Positions 43,716 through 52,277 of a DNA stretch of 64,000 nucleotides are shown here, one piece after another (position 1 is the first letter of the stretch; the number at the start of each line of letters is the position of its first letter). The notes under the pieces were generated by a model that was not told the DNA's origin, made no database searches, and saw only the letters and a list, made by a program, of their open reading frames with translations. The stretch comes from CAIVAT01 sp964473485 (GTDB taxonomy: Bacteria > Bacteroidota > Bacteroidia > Bacteroidales > FEN-979), in the NCBI GenBank assembly GCA_964473485.1, contig CAYYPH010000017.1:1-64000 (forward strand). The letters run 5' to 3'. The position numbers and the translations under genes are program-made.

Positions 43716-45323
43716 TTATTTTTTCTCCGGGCTGCTCTTTTCCTTTTTGTCTGAAAGCATGAATTTCACCGGAAGCATAAAAGAAACATTGACCGGTTTG
43801 CCCTTGATCTGGCCGGGATTCCATTTGGGCATCATGTTTACAACGCGCAGTGCCTCCTCATCGCAACCGCTTCCGATCCCTCTGTGGATCTTTGCATCCC
43901 TGATCGCCCCTTCAGGGCTAACAATAAAAGAAACATAAACCGTTCCCTGCAGTTTCTTTGATTTGGCTGCTTCGGGGTACTTGATATTCTGGACAAGAAA
44001 AATGATCATTGCTTCAGTTCCGCCCGGGTAGGTGGGCATTTTCTCAACCACTGAATACACCGTTGAGCCGTCCTGTGCTGATTTCTGCTGCTTTTCCTTA
44101 TCCTGCTGCATGTCATACATCGCGATCTGCATCTGCTGTTGCTTCAATTGCTCCTCCTTTAGTTTCACCTGGTACTCTTTTGTAGCCTCAACAGCGGCTT
44201 TATTTTCTCCCAGATCCTTTTCCTTCATTTGCATCTGATACTCCTTTTCTGCCAGGGCTTTTGCTTTCTCTTCCTGCTGCTGCTTTTCTTTCAGTTGTGC
44301 CTGGTACTCCTTCTCTGCAGCCGACTGTTTCTGTTGCATTTGCTCCTGCTTTTGTTTCTGCTCTTTGCCTGCCTTGTCCTGGGGAGTCAGAAATATCTCC
44401 CCTTCTCCGGAGGTAAGGGCTGTTTGCTCACTGCCTGCCGCGACTAAAACACGGTCGGTAAGTGAACTCGCGGTAAACACTATCAACAGGGCAAATATGG
44501 CTGGGAAAGCAAGTAACATCTTGACCCTGGCCCATTTTGCTGATTTTAATTTTGTCATCATAACAATTCGTTTTTTTAACAATGAAACATTGAAACTGTT
44601 GGTCAGGTCATTCACCCGGATGCCCATGGATTCATCCAGAATCATTTGCTGATATTGTGAAGTGCTGATGCCGGTTTGCAAAACCCCCTCATCAGCAAGA
44701 AATTCGTGAAGGCTCCTGAACTCACGCGAAAGGAGCCAAACCACCGGGTTGAACCATTGGATGATGGTGATAATCTCGACCATGATCAGGTCGACGGTGT
44801 GAAACTGGCTGATATGTATCTTTTCGTGTTCCAGGATGGTCTTAATCTGCTGTTCGGTGAGCAGTTTTTCGTTGATGTAGACGATGTTGAAAAAGGAGAA
44901 AGGGGCATATCCGCGGTCGACCGGCACCAGCCTGATGCCAAACCTTTTCCTGATGCCGTTCCGCCCCGTAATGATCATCAGCTGGACCATCCTGAATATG
45001 AACCTCGCCAGGAAAATACCGATCCCGGTAAGGTAAGCGGTGGCCAGGATATCCATCCATTGCCAGTTGTTCTCTACGACCTGGTCGATTTTACCTGCCG
45101 TGATCACGACAGGCTCGAGCACAAACGAAAGATCCCCGGTGGTTTCGTTTGTGAATGATCCCAGAGGAATTAACGGGATAATCATCGAGAAGAGAATCAT
45201 ACTGATCAGGTAAACCCTGTTAAGCATGAAGAAGGTTTCACTCCGGAGGAACATCCAGTAAACAGCAAACAAAAGGATGATCCCAAGCGCCGATTCCATC
45301 AGGTATTGAAAAAATGTATTCAT
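43716..45323 (-). CDS. BlaR1/MecR1-type M56 peptidase with TonB-like C-terminal domain
   Basis: A 535-residue membrane metalloprotease. Three N-terminal membrane segments lie before the zinc motif HEKIH (166-170), with the third ligand probably in SLHEFLADE. A fourth membrane segment (about 275-297) leads into a 100-residue Q/K/E-rich segment containing repeats of KEYQxQ(L/M)KEK (about 315-420). The C-terminus (about 430-525: EKMPTYPGG, IKYPEAAKSKKLQGTVYVSF) is a TonB C-terminal domain instead of a penicillin-binding sensor. Its start overlaps the stop of the BlaI-type repressor by 4 bases. It likely senses an envelope signal and inactivates BlaI by proteolysis; beta-lactam sensing is not indicated. 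Confidence 0.92.
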   Translation of the reverse strand: MNTFFQYLMESALGIILLFAVYWMFLRSETFFMLNRVYLISMILFSMIIPLIPLGSFTNETTGDLSFVLEPVVITAGKIDQVVENNWQWMDILATAYLTGIGIFLARFIFRMVQLMIITGRNGIRKRFGIRLVPVDRGYAPFSFFNIVYINEKLLTEQQIKTILEHEKIHISQFHTVDLIMVEIITIIQWFNPVVWLLSREFRSLHEFLADEGVLQTGISTSQYQQMILDESMGIRVNDLTNSFNVSLLKKRIVMMTKLKSAKWARVKMLLAFPAIFALLIVFTASSLTDRVLVAAGSEQTALTSGEGEIFLTPQDKAGKEQKQKQEQMQQKQSAAEKEYQAQLKEKQQQEEKAKALAEKEYQMQMKEKDLGENKAAVEATKEYQVKLKEEQLKQQQMQIAMYDMQQDKEKQQKSAQDGSTVYSVVEKMPTYPGGTEAMIIFLVQNIKYPEAAKSKKLQGTVYVSFIVSPEGAIRDAKIHRGIGSGCDEEALRVVNMMPKWNPGQIKGKPVNVSFMLPVKFMLSDKKEKSSPEKK

Positions 45324-45724
45324 GGCGTTCCCGATTGCTTTTGTTTTTTGATCTCCTCATCGATGGTATGCTGAATCTCCTCCAGCTCACGGAGCGTAAG
45401 CCGACCGTCGTTTGCAAAAAACGATGCCAGCGATTTGTAGCTGTTGCCAAAGTAGTTTGCCACAAAATTCCGGAAATAGCTCCTGGAGTAATCTTTCTTG
45501 GCTATGAGCGGGTAATACTCGTAAGTCCGCCCATATGCCTTATGCCCGACAAACCCTTTTTGCTCAAGTATCCTGACTATGGTGGATACCGTGTTGTAGG
45601 CAGGCTTTGGTTCGGGGAACCGCTCCAGTATCTGGTTTACCATCCCTTTTTCTATCTCCCACAAAACCTGCATGACCTCTTCTTCGGCCCTGGTCAGTTC
45701 GCGGATTTTTTCGTCATTGTTCAT
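45320..45724 (-). CDS. BlaI/MecI/CopY family repressor
   Basis: A 134-residue winged-helix regulator starting MNNDEKIRELTRAEEEVMQVLW, a typical BlaI N-terminus. The recognition region includes PAYNTVSTIVRILEQKGF. A cleavable-linker-like segment and dimerisation helix follow. The ATG at 45724 is chosen over the 7-codon extension. It overlaps the M56 peptidase gene by 4 bases (ATGA), so they are translationally coupled. It lies 80 bases after the TPR gene, and the only good promoter is upstream of that gene. Confidence 0.94.
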   Translation of the reverse strand: MNNDEKIRELTRAEEEVMQVLWEIEKGMVNQILERFPEPKPAYNTVSTIVRILEQKGFVGHKAYGRTYEYYPLIAKKDYSRSYFRNFVANYFGNSYKSLASFFANDGRLTLRELEEIQHTIDEEIKKQKQSGTP

Positions 45725-45743
45725 AGCGCCTGTTTTTACCGGC

Positions 45744-45800
45744 ACCCCGACGGGGTGGGGGGACCCCGACGGGGTGGGGGGACCCCGACGGGGTGGGTTG
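45744..45800. repeat. Three tandem 19-base GC-rich repeats
   Basis: ACCCCGACGGGGTGGGGGG at 45744, 45763 and 45782 (the last copy ends TGGGTTG). Each copy contains the palindrome CCCCGaCGGGG. The array fills the gap between the TPR gene and the BlaI gene and is much more GC-rich than its surroundings. Confidence 0.9.
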
Positions 45801-45804
45801 TTAC

Positions 45805-47124
45805 TTACTTTTGTTTTTCGGCAATCTGCGGAATTCTTTTGGTTACATATTCAATCATGGATACCTGCTGTGGACCTGCCGGCTCCCAATCTCCAGGTTC
45901 CTGTGCCACCGCGGCAAACTTCCGGTACCAGGGTAAAGCCTCGAACGGCTTTCTCAGGTAATAGTCGTACTGGTAGGCAATCTTGAACAACAGGCCGGAA
46001 CTCGCAGGGCAGGCTTCGTTTGCTTTCAACAAAACGGCCAATGCCGAATCAGGCCTGGCAGCATTGTTCAGAGCAGCGGCAATTTCACCATACACGGTAG
46101 CCAGGAATTTCTCATCGGGCGTTATCAGCTTCAGGGTTCTGTTCAGCATCAGCAGGCCGGTATCGGTGAGCATTGACCGGTGTGCCGAAACGCCATAATA
46201 GAAGGTAATCTCCGAATCGGTTGTATCAACCAGGTAAGCCTGCCTGAAATAAGGCTCAGCCAGATCGTACTGCCCGGTTTTGTAATAGCACAGCCCAAGG
46301 TACTTCATGTTGAATTTCGAATCATCGCCTGCGCCGATGCTTTTCAGAAAATAGTCCCTGGCCGTTTCATAGTCTTTGAGCAGATACCAGCAATAACCCG
46401 TCAGTCTGAGTATTCCTGGATTCAGGGAGTCGAGGCTGAGATACCCGAGGGCCACCATCAACGCAACCGGAAATTCTTTCTTTTTCAGATATATATTGAT
46501 CAGTTTTGATACCGTGGAAGCATCGTGCGGATTCAGTATCAACGCCCGGGAATAAAAAATCATGGCCGAATCTGGCAATTTCAGCTCATTGTAGCAGTTC
46601 CCGAGCTGTTTTGTAACATACAGATTATTGGTGTCCTGTCGCCACAACGGTCCAAGGATCTCAAGAGCGCTGTCATAATCATCGTGATTATAATGAAGAT
46701 TGGCGAGCTGGAGAGCGAAATAGGAATTTGATGGCTGAAGTGTCATGAGCTTCCTGCCGCAAAAGGCTGCCATCACCTGGTTGCCTGAAAGCCGGTAGTT
46801 GGTGAACAGTTCAAACCAGGCTGAAACGTTTGCCGAATCGGTCCTGATTACCCTGACCAGCACCTCATTGGCCTCCCTGAACTGATAGCGGGATGATAAT
46901 GCCCTGCTTTTCAGCAGCAGGAGTGTGTTATTGACAGAATCGGAAGCAAGAAACAGATCGGCCCTTTGTACGGCCTCGTCAAAGCGGAAATTCTCTATCA
47001 GTTGCTTCACCTCGTTTACCGCTTCCTGTTGTTTTACCTGGCCGGTCACTTCGCGCGCAAAAGCAGTCACAAGGATGAAAACAATGCACTGGAACGGAAA
47101 TTTTATTCGCTGATAACGGCTCAT
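45805..47124 (-). CDS. TPR-repeat exported protein, first gene of the BlaI operon
   Basis: A 439-residue protein. Starting at ATG 47124 places a signal peptide (IVFILVTAFAREVTGQ) at the N-terminus; the TTG nine codons earlier lies inside the -7 box. The mature part is a series of about nine TPR units (patterns such as FREANEVLVRVIRTDS, YDLAEPYFRQAYLVD, LLMLNRTLKL). No enzymatic motif. It is the promoter-proximal gene of a set with the BlaI repressor and the M56/TonB peptidase, so it may be a periplasmic scaffold or sensor for that system; this is inference. Confidence 0.85.
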   Translation of the reverse strand: MSRYQRIKFPFQCIVFILVTAFAREVTGQVKQQEAVNEVKQLIENFRFDEAVQRADLFLASDSVNNTLLLLKSRALSSRYQFREANEVLVRVIRTDSANVSAWFELFTNYRLSGNQVMAAFCGRKLMTLQPSNSYFALQLANLHYNHDDYDSALEILGPLWRQDTNNLYVTKQLGNCYNELKLPDSAMIFYSRALILNPHDASTVSKLINIYLKKKEFPVALMVALGYLSLDSLNPGILRLTGYCWYLLKDYETARDYFLKSIGAGDDSKFNMKYLGLCYYKTGQYDLAEPYFRQAYLVDTTDSEITFYYGVSAHRSMLTDTGLLMLNRTLKLITPDEKFLATVYGEIAAALNNAARPDSALAVLLKANEACPASSGLLFKIAYQYDYYLRKPFEALPWYRKFAAVAQEPGDWEPAGPQQVSMIEYVTKRIPQIAEKQK

Positions 47125-47148
47125 CTCTACTGTTAAAATATCAAGAAA

Positions 47149-47179
47149 CAAATATACAACTAATGTTTTAGTTTGTCAA
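47149..47179 (-). promoter_or_regulatory. Promoter of the TPR-BlaI-BlaR operon
   Basis: Minus-strand TTG (47179-47177), a spacer of exactly 20 bases, then TATATTTG (47156-47149). It lies 25 bases before the ATG at 47124. Confidence 0.75.
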
Positions 47180-47183
47180 CTAA
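47158..47183 (-). promoter_or_regulatory. Candidate BlaI operator: three alternating half-sites
   Basis: On the plus strand AACTAA (47158-47163), TTAGTT (47168-47173) and AACTAA (47178-47183) lie exactly 10 bases apart with alternating orientation. They form two overlapping perfect inverted repeats with 4-base centres. They fill the region between the -7 and -33 elements and cover the -33 TTG, so a bound repressor would block transcription. The BlaI-type repressor in this operon is the obvious candidate. Confidence 0.6.
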
Positions 47184-47291
47184 ATTCTTAATTTTATGTC
47201 GACTGAAATGGGGAATTCACCGAATATTATGCCCGGTTGACAGAAAGGAAAGAAAATTGAAAACGGAAAACGGAAAATCGGACAGAGGGGT

Positions 47292-48383
47292 TTATTCAAC
47301 GACGGGTTTGCAGTCGAACGGAACACCCATTTTTTCGCCTTCCTTGATGAGGTCTTCGACAATCGGATGAATAAGGGGAACCCCGTGAATCTCATTAAAC
47401 TCGGCATACTGGAACTCCTTCTCCCCCGCCACGAGGATCTCGTCGCGGCCAACGGCGAGGGGTGCGTTCTTCAGAACCGTGATCATGTCGTCCATGTGTT
47501 TTTTAAAATCGAGGATCGGCCGGAAAGCTTCGATGTTGATGGCCATGAAGAAATGGGATACACCGGTCGGATCGGGTTTACCAGGCCCACCTACGTTGGT
47601 GAGGAAATTCCCTCCCGAAAGTGCGGAGCAGAGAATCTCAACCAGAACCGAAAGTCCGTATCCTTTGTAACCGGCCGTTATCTCCATCCCTCCCAGCGGG
47701 AGCAACGCTCCATGTCCGCCCGGTTTGATCTTCGACGGGTCGTTGGTGGCCTGGCCGCTTTCGTCGATTCCCCACCCGATGGGGATATGTTCCTTTTTCT
47801 TTTCATACACCTGGATTTTTCCGTAGGCTACCGCACTGGTGGCCATATCCAGCAGATAAGGATATTGTTTGTACGATGGTGCCGATACGGCGATCGGGTT
47901 GGTTCCTAAAACGGCGGTACAACCATATGTTGGCGCCACCAACGGCTGGGAATTGGTGAGTGATATGCCGATCATGTCTTCGCGCATGGCCATCATCGCA
48001 TAATAGCCTGCAATACCGTAATGGTTGCTGTTCCTTACGGTTACGGCGCCGATGGCCGCATTCCTTGCCTTCTCAATGGCCAGCTTCATGGCCTTATGCG
48101 AAACCACCTGGCCGCAACCGTTGCCGCCGTCGATGAGGGCGGTAGCAGGGGTCTCACTGACGATTTTGTATGGAGTCAACGGATCAATCCAACCCTTGCT
48201 GATACGATTGCCATAGTAGGAGCCGAGGCGGTGAAGCCCGTGTGACTCAACGCCACGGATATCGGCACAGATCAACACTTTCCCGACGATCTTCGCATCC
48301 GCTTCGGGGACTCCCAGTTTGGTCATATACCTGATCACGAAATCCATCAGATCTTCGCGCTTAAAACGGAGGGTGGTTTCCAT
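47292..48383 (-). CDS. Ldh family NAD(P)-dependent malate/L-lactate-type dehydrogenase
   Basis: A 363-residue member of the type-2 malate/L-lactate dehydrogenase family (also ureidoglycolate, sulfolactate and delta-1-piperideine-2-carboxylate reductases). Family motifs: ADIRGVESHGLHRL near residue 40-55, VTVRNSNHYGIAGYY with the active His, and GTNPIAVSAP plus AYGKIQVYEKK. Cytosolic, no signal. The exact substrate cannot be told from sequence. The next gene upstream encodes L-2-hydroxyglutarate oxidase on the same strand, so both may handle 2-hydroxyacids, although a repeat and an assembly gap lie between them. Confidence 0.9.
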   Translation of the reverse strand: METTLRFKREDLMDFVIRYMTKLGVPEADAKIVGKVLICADIRGVESHGLHRLGSYYGNRISKGWIDPLTPYKIVSETPATALIDGGNGCGQVVSHKAMKLAIEKARNAAIGAVTVRNSNHYGIAGYYAMMAMREDMIGISLTNSQPLVAPTYGCTAVLGTNPIAVSAPSYKQYPYLLDMATSAVAYGKIQVYEKKKEHIPIGWGIDESGQATNDPSKIKPGGHGALLPLGGMEITAGYKGYGLSVLVEILCSALSGGNFLTNVGGPGKPDPTGVSHFFMAINIEAFRPILDFKKHMDDMITVLKNAPLAVGRDEILVAGEKEFQYAEFNEIHGVPLIHPIVEDLIKEGEKMGVPFDCKPVVE

Positions 48384-48390
48384 ACAACTT

Positions 48391-48445
48391 ATTGATTGAT
48401 TGATTGACTGATTGACTGATTGAGTGAATGAGTGAATGAGTGAAT
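48391..48445. repeat. TTGA(T/C)/GTGAATGA spacer
   Basis: Tandem TTGATTGA, GACTGATT and GAGTGAAT units directly upstream of the Ldh gene. A relative is at 59179-59217. Confidence 0.75.
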
Positions 48446-48472
48446 TTTTTTGCTAATTTGTAAACCCCATTT

Positions 48473-49883
<1,411 letters not shown>

Positions 49884-49957
49884 ATGTCACTATATGAATA
49901 TTTATTCTGCAAATTAACTGAAAATTAGTCAATTTAAAAAGAAAAAGTGGTATTTTC

Positions 49958-50329
49958 CTAGTGGGGCGGGTGCAGTGTCAGGCTATCGACAATATACCTG
50001 GTGTCGCCGCGCCACCAGAGGGTGCCGTTCTTCTCCTTGTAATGCAGGGTCATCATATGACCTTCAAGCTTCACGAGTTGTTTGGCCACCTGGTTATCCT
50101 CAACCGAGAAAAAAAACTTTTCGGAGGCCAGGGTCACATTCCTGTTGCTCTCCACACTGCTCATCACCATTTCGCCTTCATAGGTTTTAAAGATTGTTCC
50201 CCGGTATGAGAACTTCTGCAGCAACCCTGCGCGATGGCCCTCGGAGTAAGTAAAATAAAATTTCCAGTAGATGAATATGGCGCCGACCACCACGATGATC
50301 AGCACGGCCCAGAAGAGAAATTTTTTCAT
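49958..50329 (-). CDS. Small membrane-anchored protein of unknown function
   Basis: A 123-residue protein with one N-terminal membrane helix (LFWAVLIIVVVGAIFIYW) followed by a compact beta-rich domain with GTIFKTYEGEM. Similar proteins in Bacteroidetes are often wrongly labelled 6-phosphogluconate dehydrogenase; there is no dehydrogenase motif. It is 27 bases from the preceding EthD-like gene on the same strand. Function unknown. Confidence 0.75.
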   Translation of the reverse strand: MKKFLFWAVLIIVVVGAIFIYWKFYFTYSEGHRAGLLQKFSYRGTIFKTYEGEMVMSSVESNRNVTLASEKFFFSVEDNQVAKQLVKLEGHMMTLHYKEKNGTLWWRGDTRYIVDSLTLHPPH

Positions 50330-50356
50330 GATCTGTTGATTTGAATTTCTGACAAT

Positions 50357-51025
50357 TTATTTCAAATGGTATTCCCGCACCAGCCACGGTTCGATGGTAC
50401 GGTAATCGATAAACGACCGGGTATCGCGGTAAACGGCTATCATCCGTTGTATGATGACCAGCGGGTTGCCAAAGAACCGGAAAGGATTCAGCAGATCGCA
50501 TCGTTCCCTGAAATGTTCCTCCACGATTCCCCTGAAGGGGGGTTCGGTCGCCGAAAGGGTTTCAATGACCACGTTGCGGTTGTAATGCCATAACGGATGA
50601 AACTTCAGCGACATGGGGGTATGGCTGTTGAACCACCGGTGTGAGAACGACTGGTAATTAATGCCAGGGCGCTGATGAAACAAGGTAAGCAGGCAAACGC
50701 CGGGTGTGGCTGAGCCATTCGGCCAGGTTTTCTCATAAGCCACCGGCAAGGCTTCCTCCACCCGGTAGGCCCCCCTGAATCTTTCCATTCCCGTTATGGC
50801 CTTGAGTTCCTCATCGCTATCGCGGAACAGGGAGATAGCGGCCACCTTTCCTTTTTTAAACGGGATAACCGATACCTTTGGTGGTGGCGATTCAGTGAGG
50901 GTTACCCATAACCTTGCAACCTGTTCGCCGGCCGCCAGTTGCCGGGCCAATGCAAGGATGCTGTCCTTGAAGTCGTCATACGAACCGGCTTCCGGTCCGC
51001 CGACGAGGTAAATCTCTTTTTTCAT
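50357..51025 (-). CDS. EthD-like alpha/beta-barrel protein
   Basis: A 222-residue protein. Starting at ATG 51025 (MKKEIYLVGG) gives two ferredoxin-like halves. The second half has HRWFNSHTPMSLKFHPLWHYNRN, resembling the conserved W-x-x-H-x-P-L segment of EthD-type dimeric alpha+beta barrel proteins. These small proteins often bind or transform hydrophobic ligands. It is divergent from an SDR gene, with facing -7 elements, so the pair may be co-regulated. Assignment to EthD is moderate. Confidence 0.65.
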   Translation of the reverse strand: MKKEIYLVGGPEAGSYDDFKDSILALARQLAAGEQVARLWVTLTESPPPKVSVIPFKKGKVAAISLFRDSDEELKAITGMERFRGAYRVEEALPVAYEKTWPNGSATPGVCLLTLFHQRPGINYQSFSHRWFNSHTPMSLKFHPLWHYNRNVVIETLSATEPPFRGIVEEHFRERCDLLNPFRFFGNPLVIIQRMIAVYRDTRSFIDYRTIEPWLVREYHLK

Positions 51026-51030
51026 GCATT

Positions 51031-51056
51031 CAAAATTAGGAACATTTTTACTTTTG
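51031..51056. promoter_or_regulatory. Divergent -7 elements for the EthD-like and SDR genes
   Basis: Minus-strand TAATTTTG (51038-51031) for the EthD-like gene, only 5 bases before its ATG (near-leaderless), and plus-strand TACTTTTG (51049-51056) for the SDR gene. They are 10 bases apart. Confidence 0.5.
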
Positions 51057-51103
51057 CAAAATCCATATCGGCAATAAAAATCACACATCTAACTAACCGG
51101 AAT

Positions 51104-52204
51104 TTGAACCACATTCCCAAACCAAGAATCCTGCTCACGGGCGGGTCGGGATTCCTTGGCACTGCCATCGCGAAGGAACTTTTAAGCGAGGATTCGCCTG
51201 TGAAACCTGCCATTATCAGGATTTTCGACATCAAGCCCTATAGCGGCCAGCCCGACCCCCGGATAGAAACGGTGAGGGGTGATGTGCGCGATAAAACGGC
51301 CGTCGGCCTTGCCTGTCGTGACATCGACCTGGTGATACACGCGGCAGCAGTGGTCGACTGGGGGACCCATTCGGAGGATGAGGTGCTCTCGGTCAATTAC
51401 GAGGGAACCGTGAATATCATTGAAGCCTGCAGGTTGCAGGGAATCAGGTTCCTGATCTACACCAGTTCGCTGGATGCGATCTATACCGGCAAGGCCATGC
51501 GGGGCATTGATGAATCGATCCCCTATCCCGAACGGCATCCCAACATGTATTGCGAAAGCAAATGCCGTGGCGAAAAGGCAGTGCTGGAGGCAAATGGAAC
51601 ACCAACGGGTAAAAGCAAAGAACCAGGTAATGCAGAAAACCAGGAATCCTGGGAAGCCGGCGGCCGGTCGCGTTTGCTGACCTGTGTGCTAAGGCCATCG
51701 GATATTTACGGCGAGGGGGATCCGTTTCACATCGGCTCGCTGGTCAACATGGCCAGGGGCGGATTCTACGTCAGGCTGGGTAACGGAAAAGCCAGGTCGC
51801 AGCATGTGTATGTGGGGAATATGGCATGGGCCCACATCCTGGCGGCTGCCAGGCTGATGGACGGTTCCGTTCCCGGGGGCCAGGTATACTTTATCTCGGA
51901 TGCCCCTCCTTCCAATTTTTTTCATTTCTTCGACCGTATCGTCGAGGCGTCCGGATACCGGATCTGGCCGAAGAACCTCTGGATTCCGAAACCCATTGCA
52001 TGGACAATGGGTGTGATGGCTGAAGTATTTGCCCTGCTTATCAGGCCGTTTAAAAACTACACGCCCAAATTCAGCAGGTTTGCGGTTGTATACACCTGCA
52101 ATGATTTCACGTTTGAAACCACCCGTGCCAGAGATGAGCTGGGATTCATCCCGAAATACTCACAGGAGGAGGCTTTCAGAAGGACCGTGGAAAGCGTGAA
52201 ATAA
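51104..52204 (+). CDS. SDR, 3-beta-hydroxysteroid dehydrogenase/isomerase-like
   Basis: A 366-residue NAD(P)-dependent extended short-chain dehydrogenase. The cofactor motif is LLTGGSGFLG at residues 10-19 (TGxxGxxG). The catalytic Ser-Tyr-Lys set is in IYTSSLD and NMYCESK (YxxxK). The body continues with HVYVGNMAWAHILAA, typical of the 3-beta-HSD group that includes OleD and sterol decarboxylating enzymes. The start is TTG 51104, just before the Rossmann strand; the longer frame overlaps the divergent gene. An acyl-CoA ligase follows 73 bases downstream. A lipid-linked 3-hydroxy or keto substrate is inferred. Confidence 0.85.
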   Translation: MNHIPKPRILLTGGSGFLGTAIAKELLSEDSPVKPAIIRIFDIKPYSGQPDPRIETVRGDVRDKTAVGLACRDIDLVIHAAAVVDWGTHSEDEVLSVNYEGTVNIIEACRLQGIRFLIYTSSLDAIYTGKAMRGIDESIPYPERHPNMYCESKCRGEKAVLEANGTPTGKSKEPGNAENQESWEAGGRSRLLTCVLRPSDIYGEGDPFHIGSLVNMARGGFYVRLGNGKARSQHVYVGNMAWAHILAAARLMDGSVPGGQVYFISDAPPSNFFHFFDRIVEASGYRIWPKNLWIPKPIAWTMGVMAEVFALLIRPFKNYTPKFSRFAVVYTCNDFTFETTRARDELGFIPKYSQEEAFRRTVESVK

Positions 52205-52244
52205 TTTGATTTTTTTACAAAATTTGCTTGATAATCAAATTATT
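52200..52244 (+). promoter_or_regulatory. 12-base inverted repeat between SDR and acyl-CoA ligase genes
   Basis: AATAATTTGATT (52200-52211) and AATCAAATTATT (52233-52244) are perfect complements with a 21-base loop. It overlaps the SDR stop. It could be an attenuator, a weak terminator or an operator. No strong T-run follows. Confidence 0.5.
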
Positions 52245-52277
52245 TTATGAAATTCGCAGGTTCTTAAAACAGTCAGT

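Noticed and set aside
43716..45724. Beta-lactam resistance sensor-repressor pair
   Set aside because: No beta-lactamase gene is adjacent and the sensor lacks a penicillin-binding domain; the C-terminus is TonB-like.
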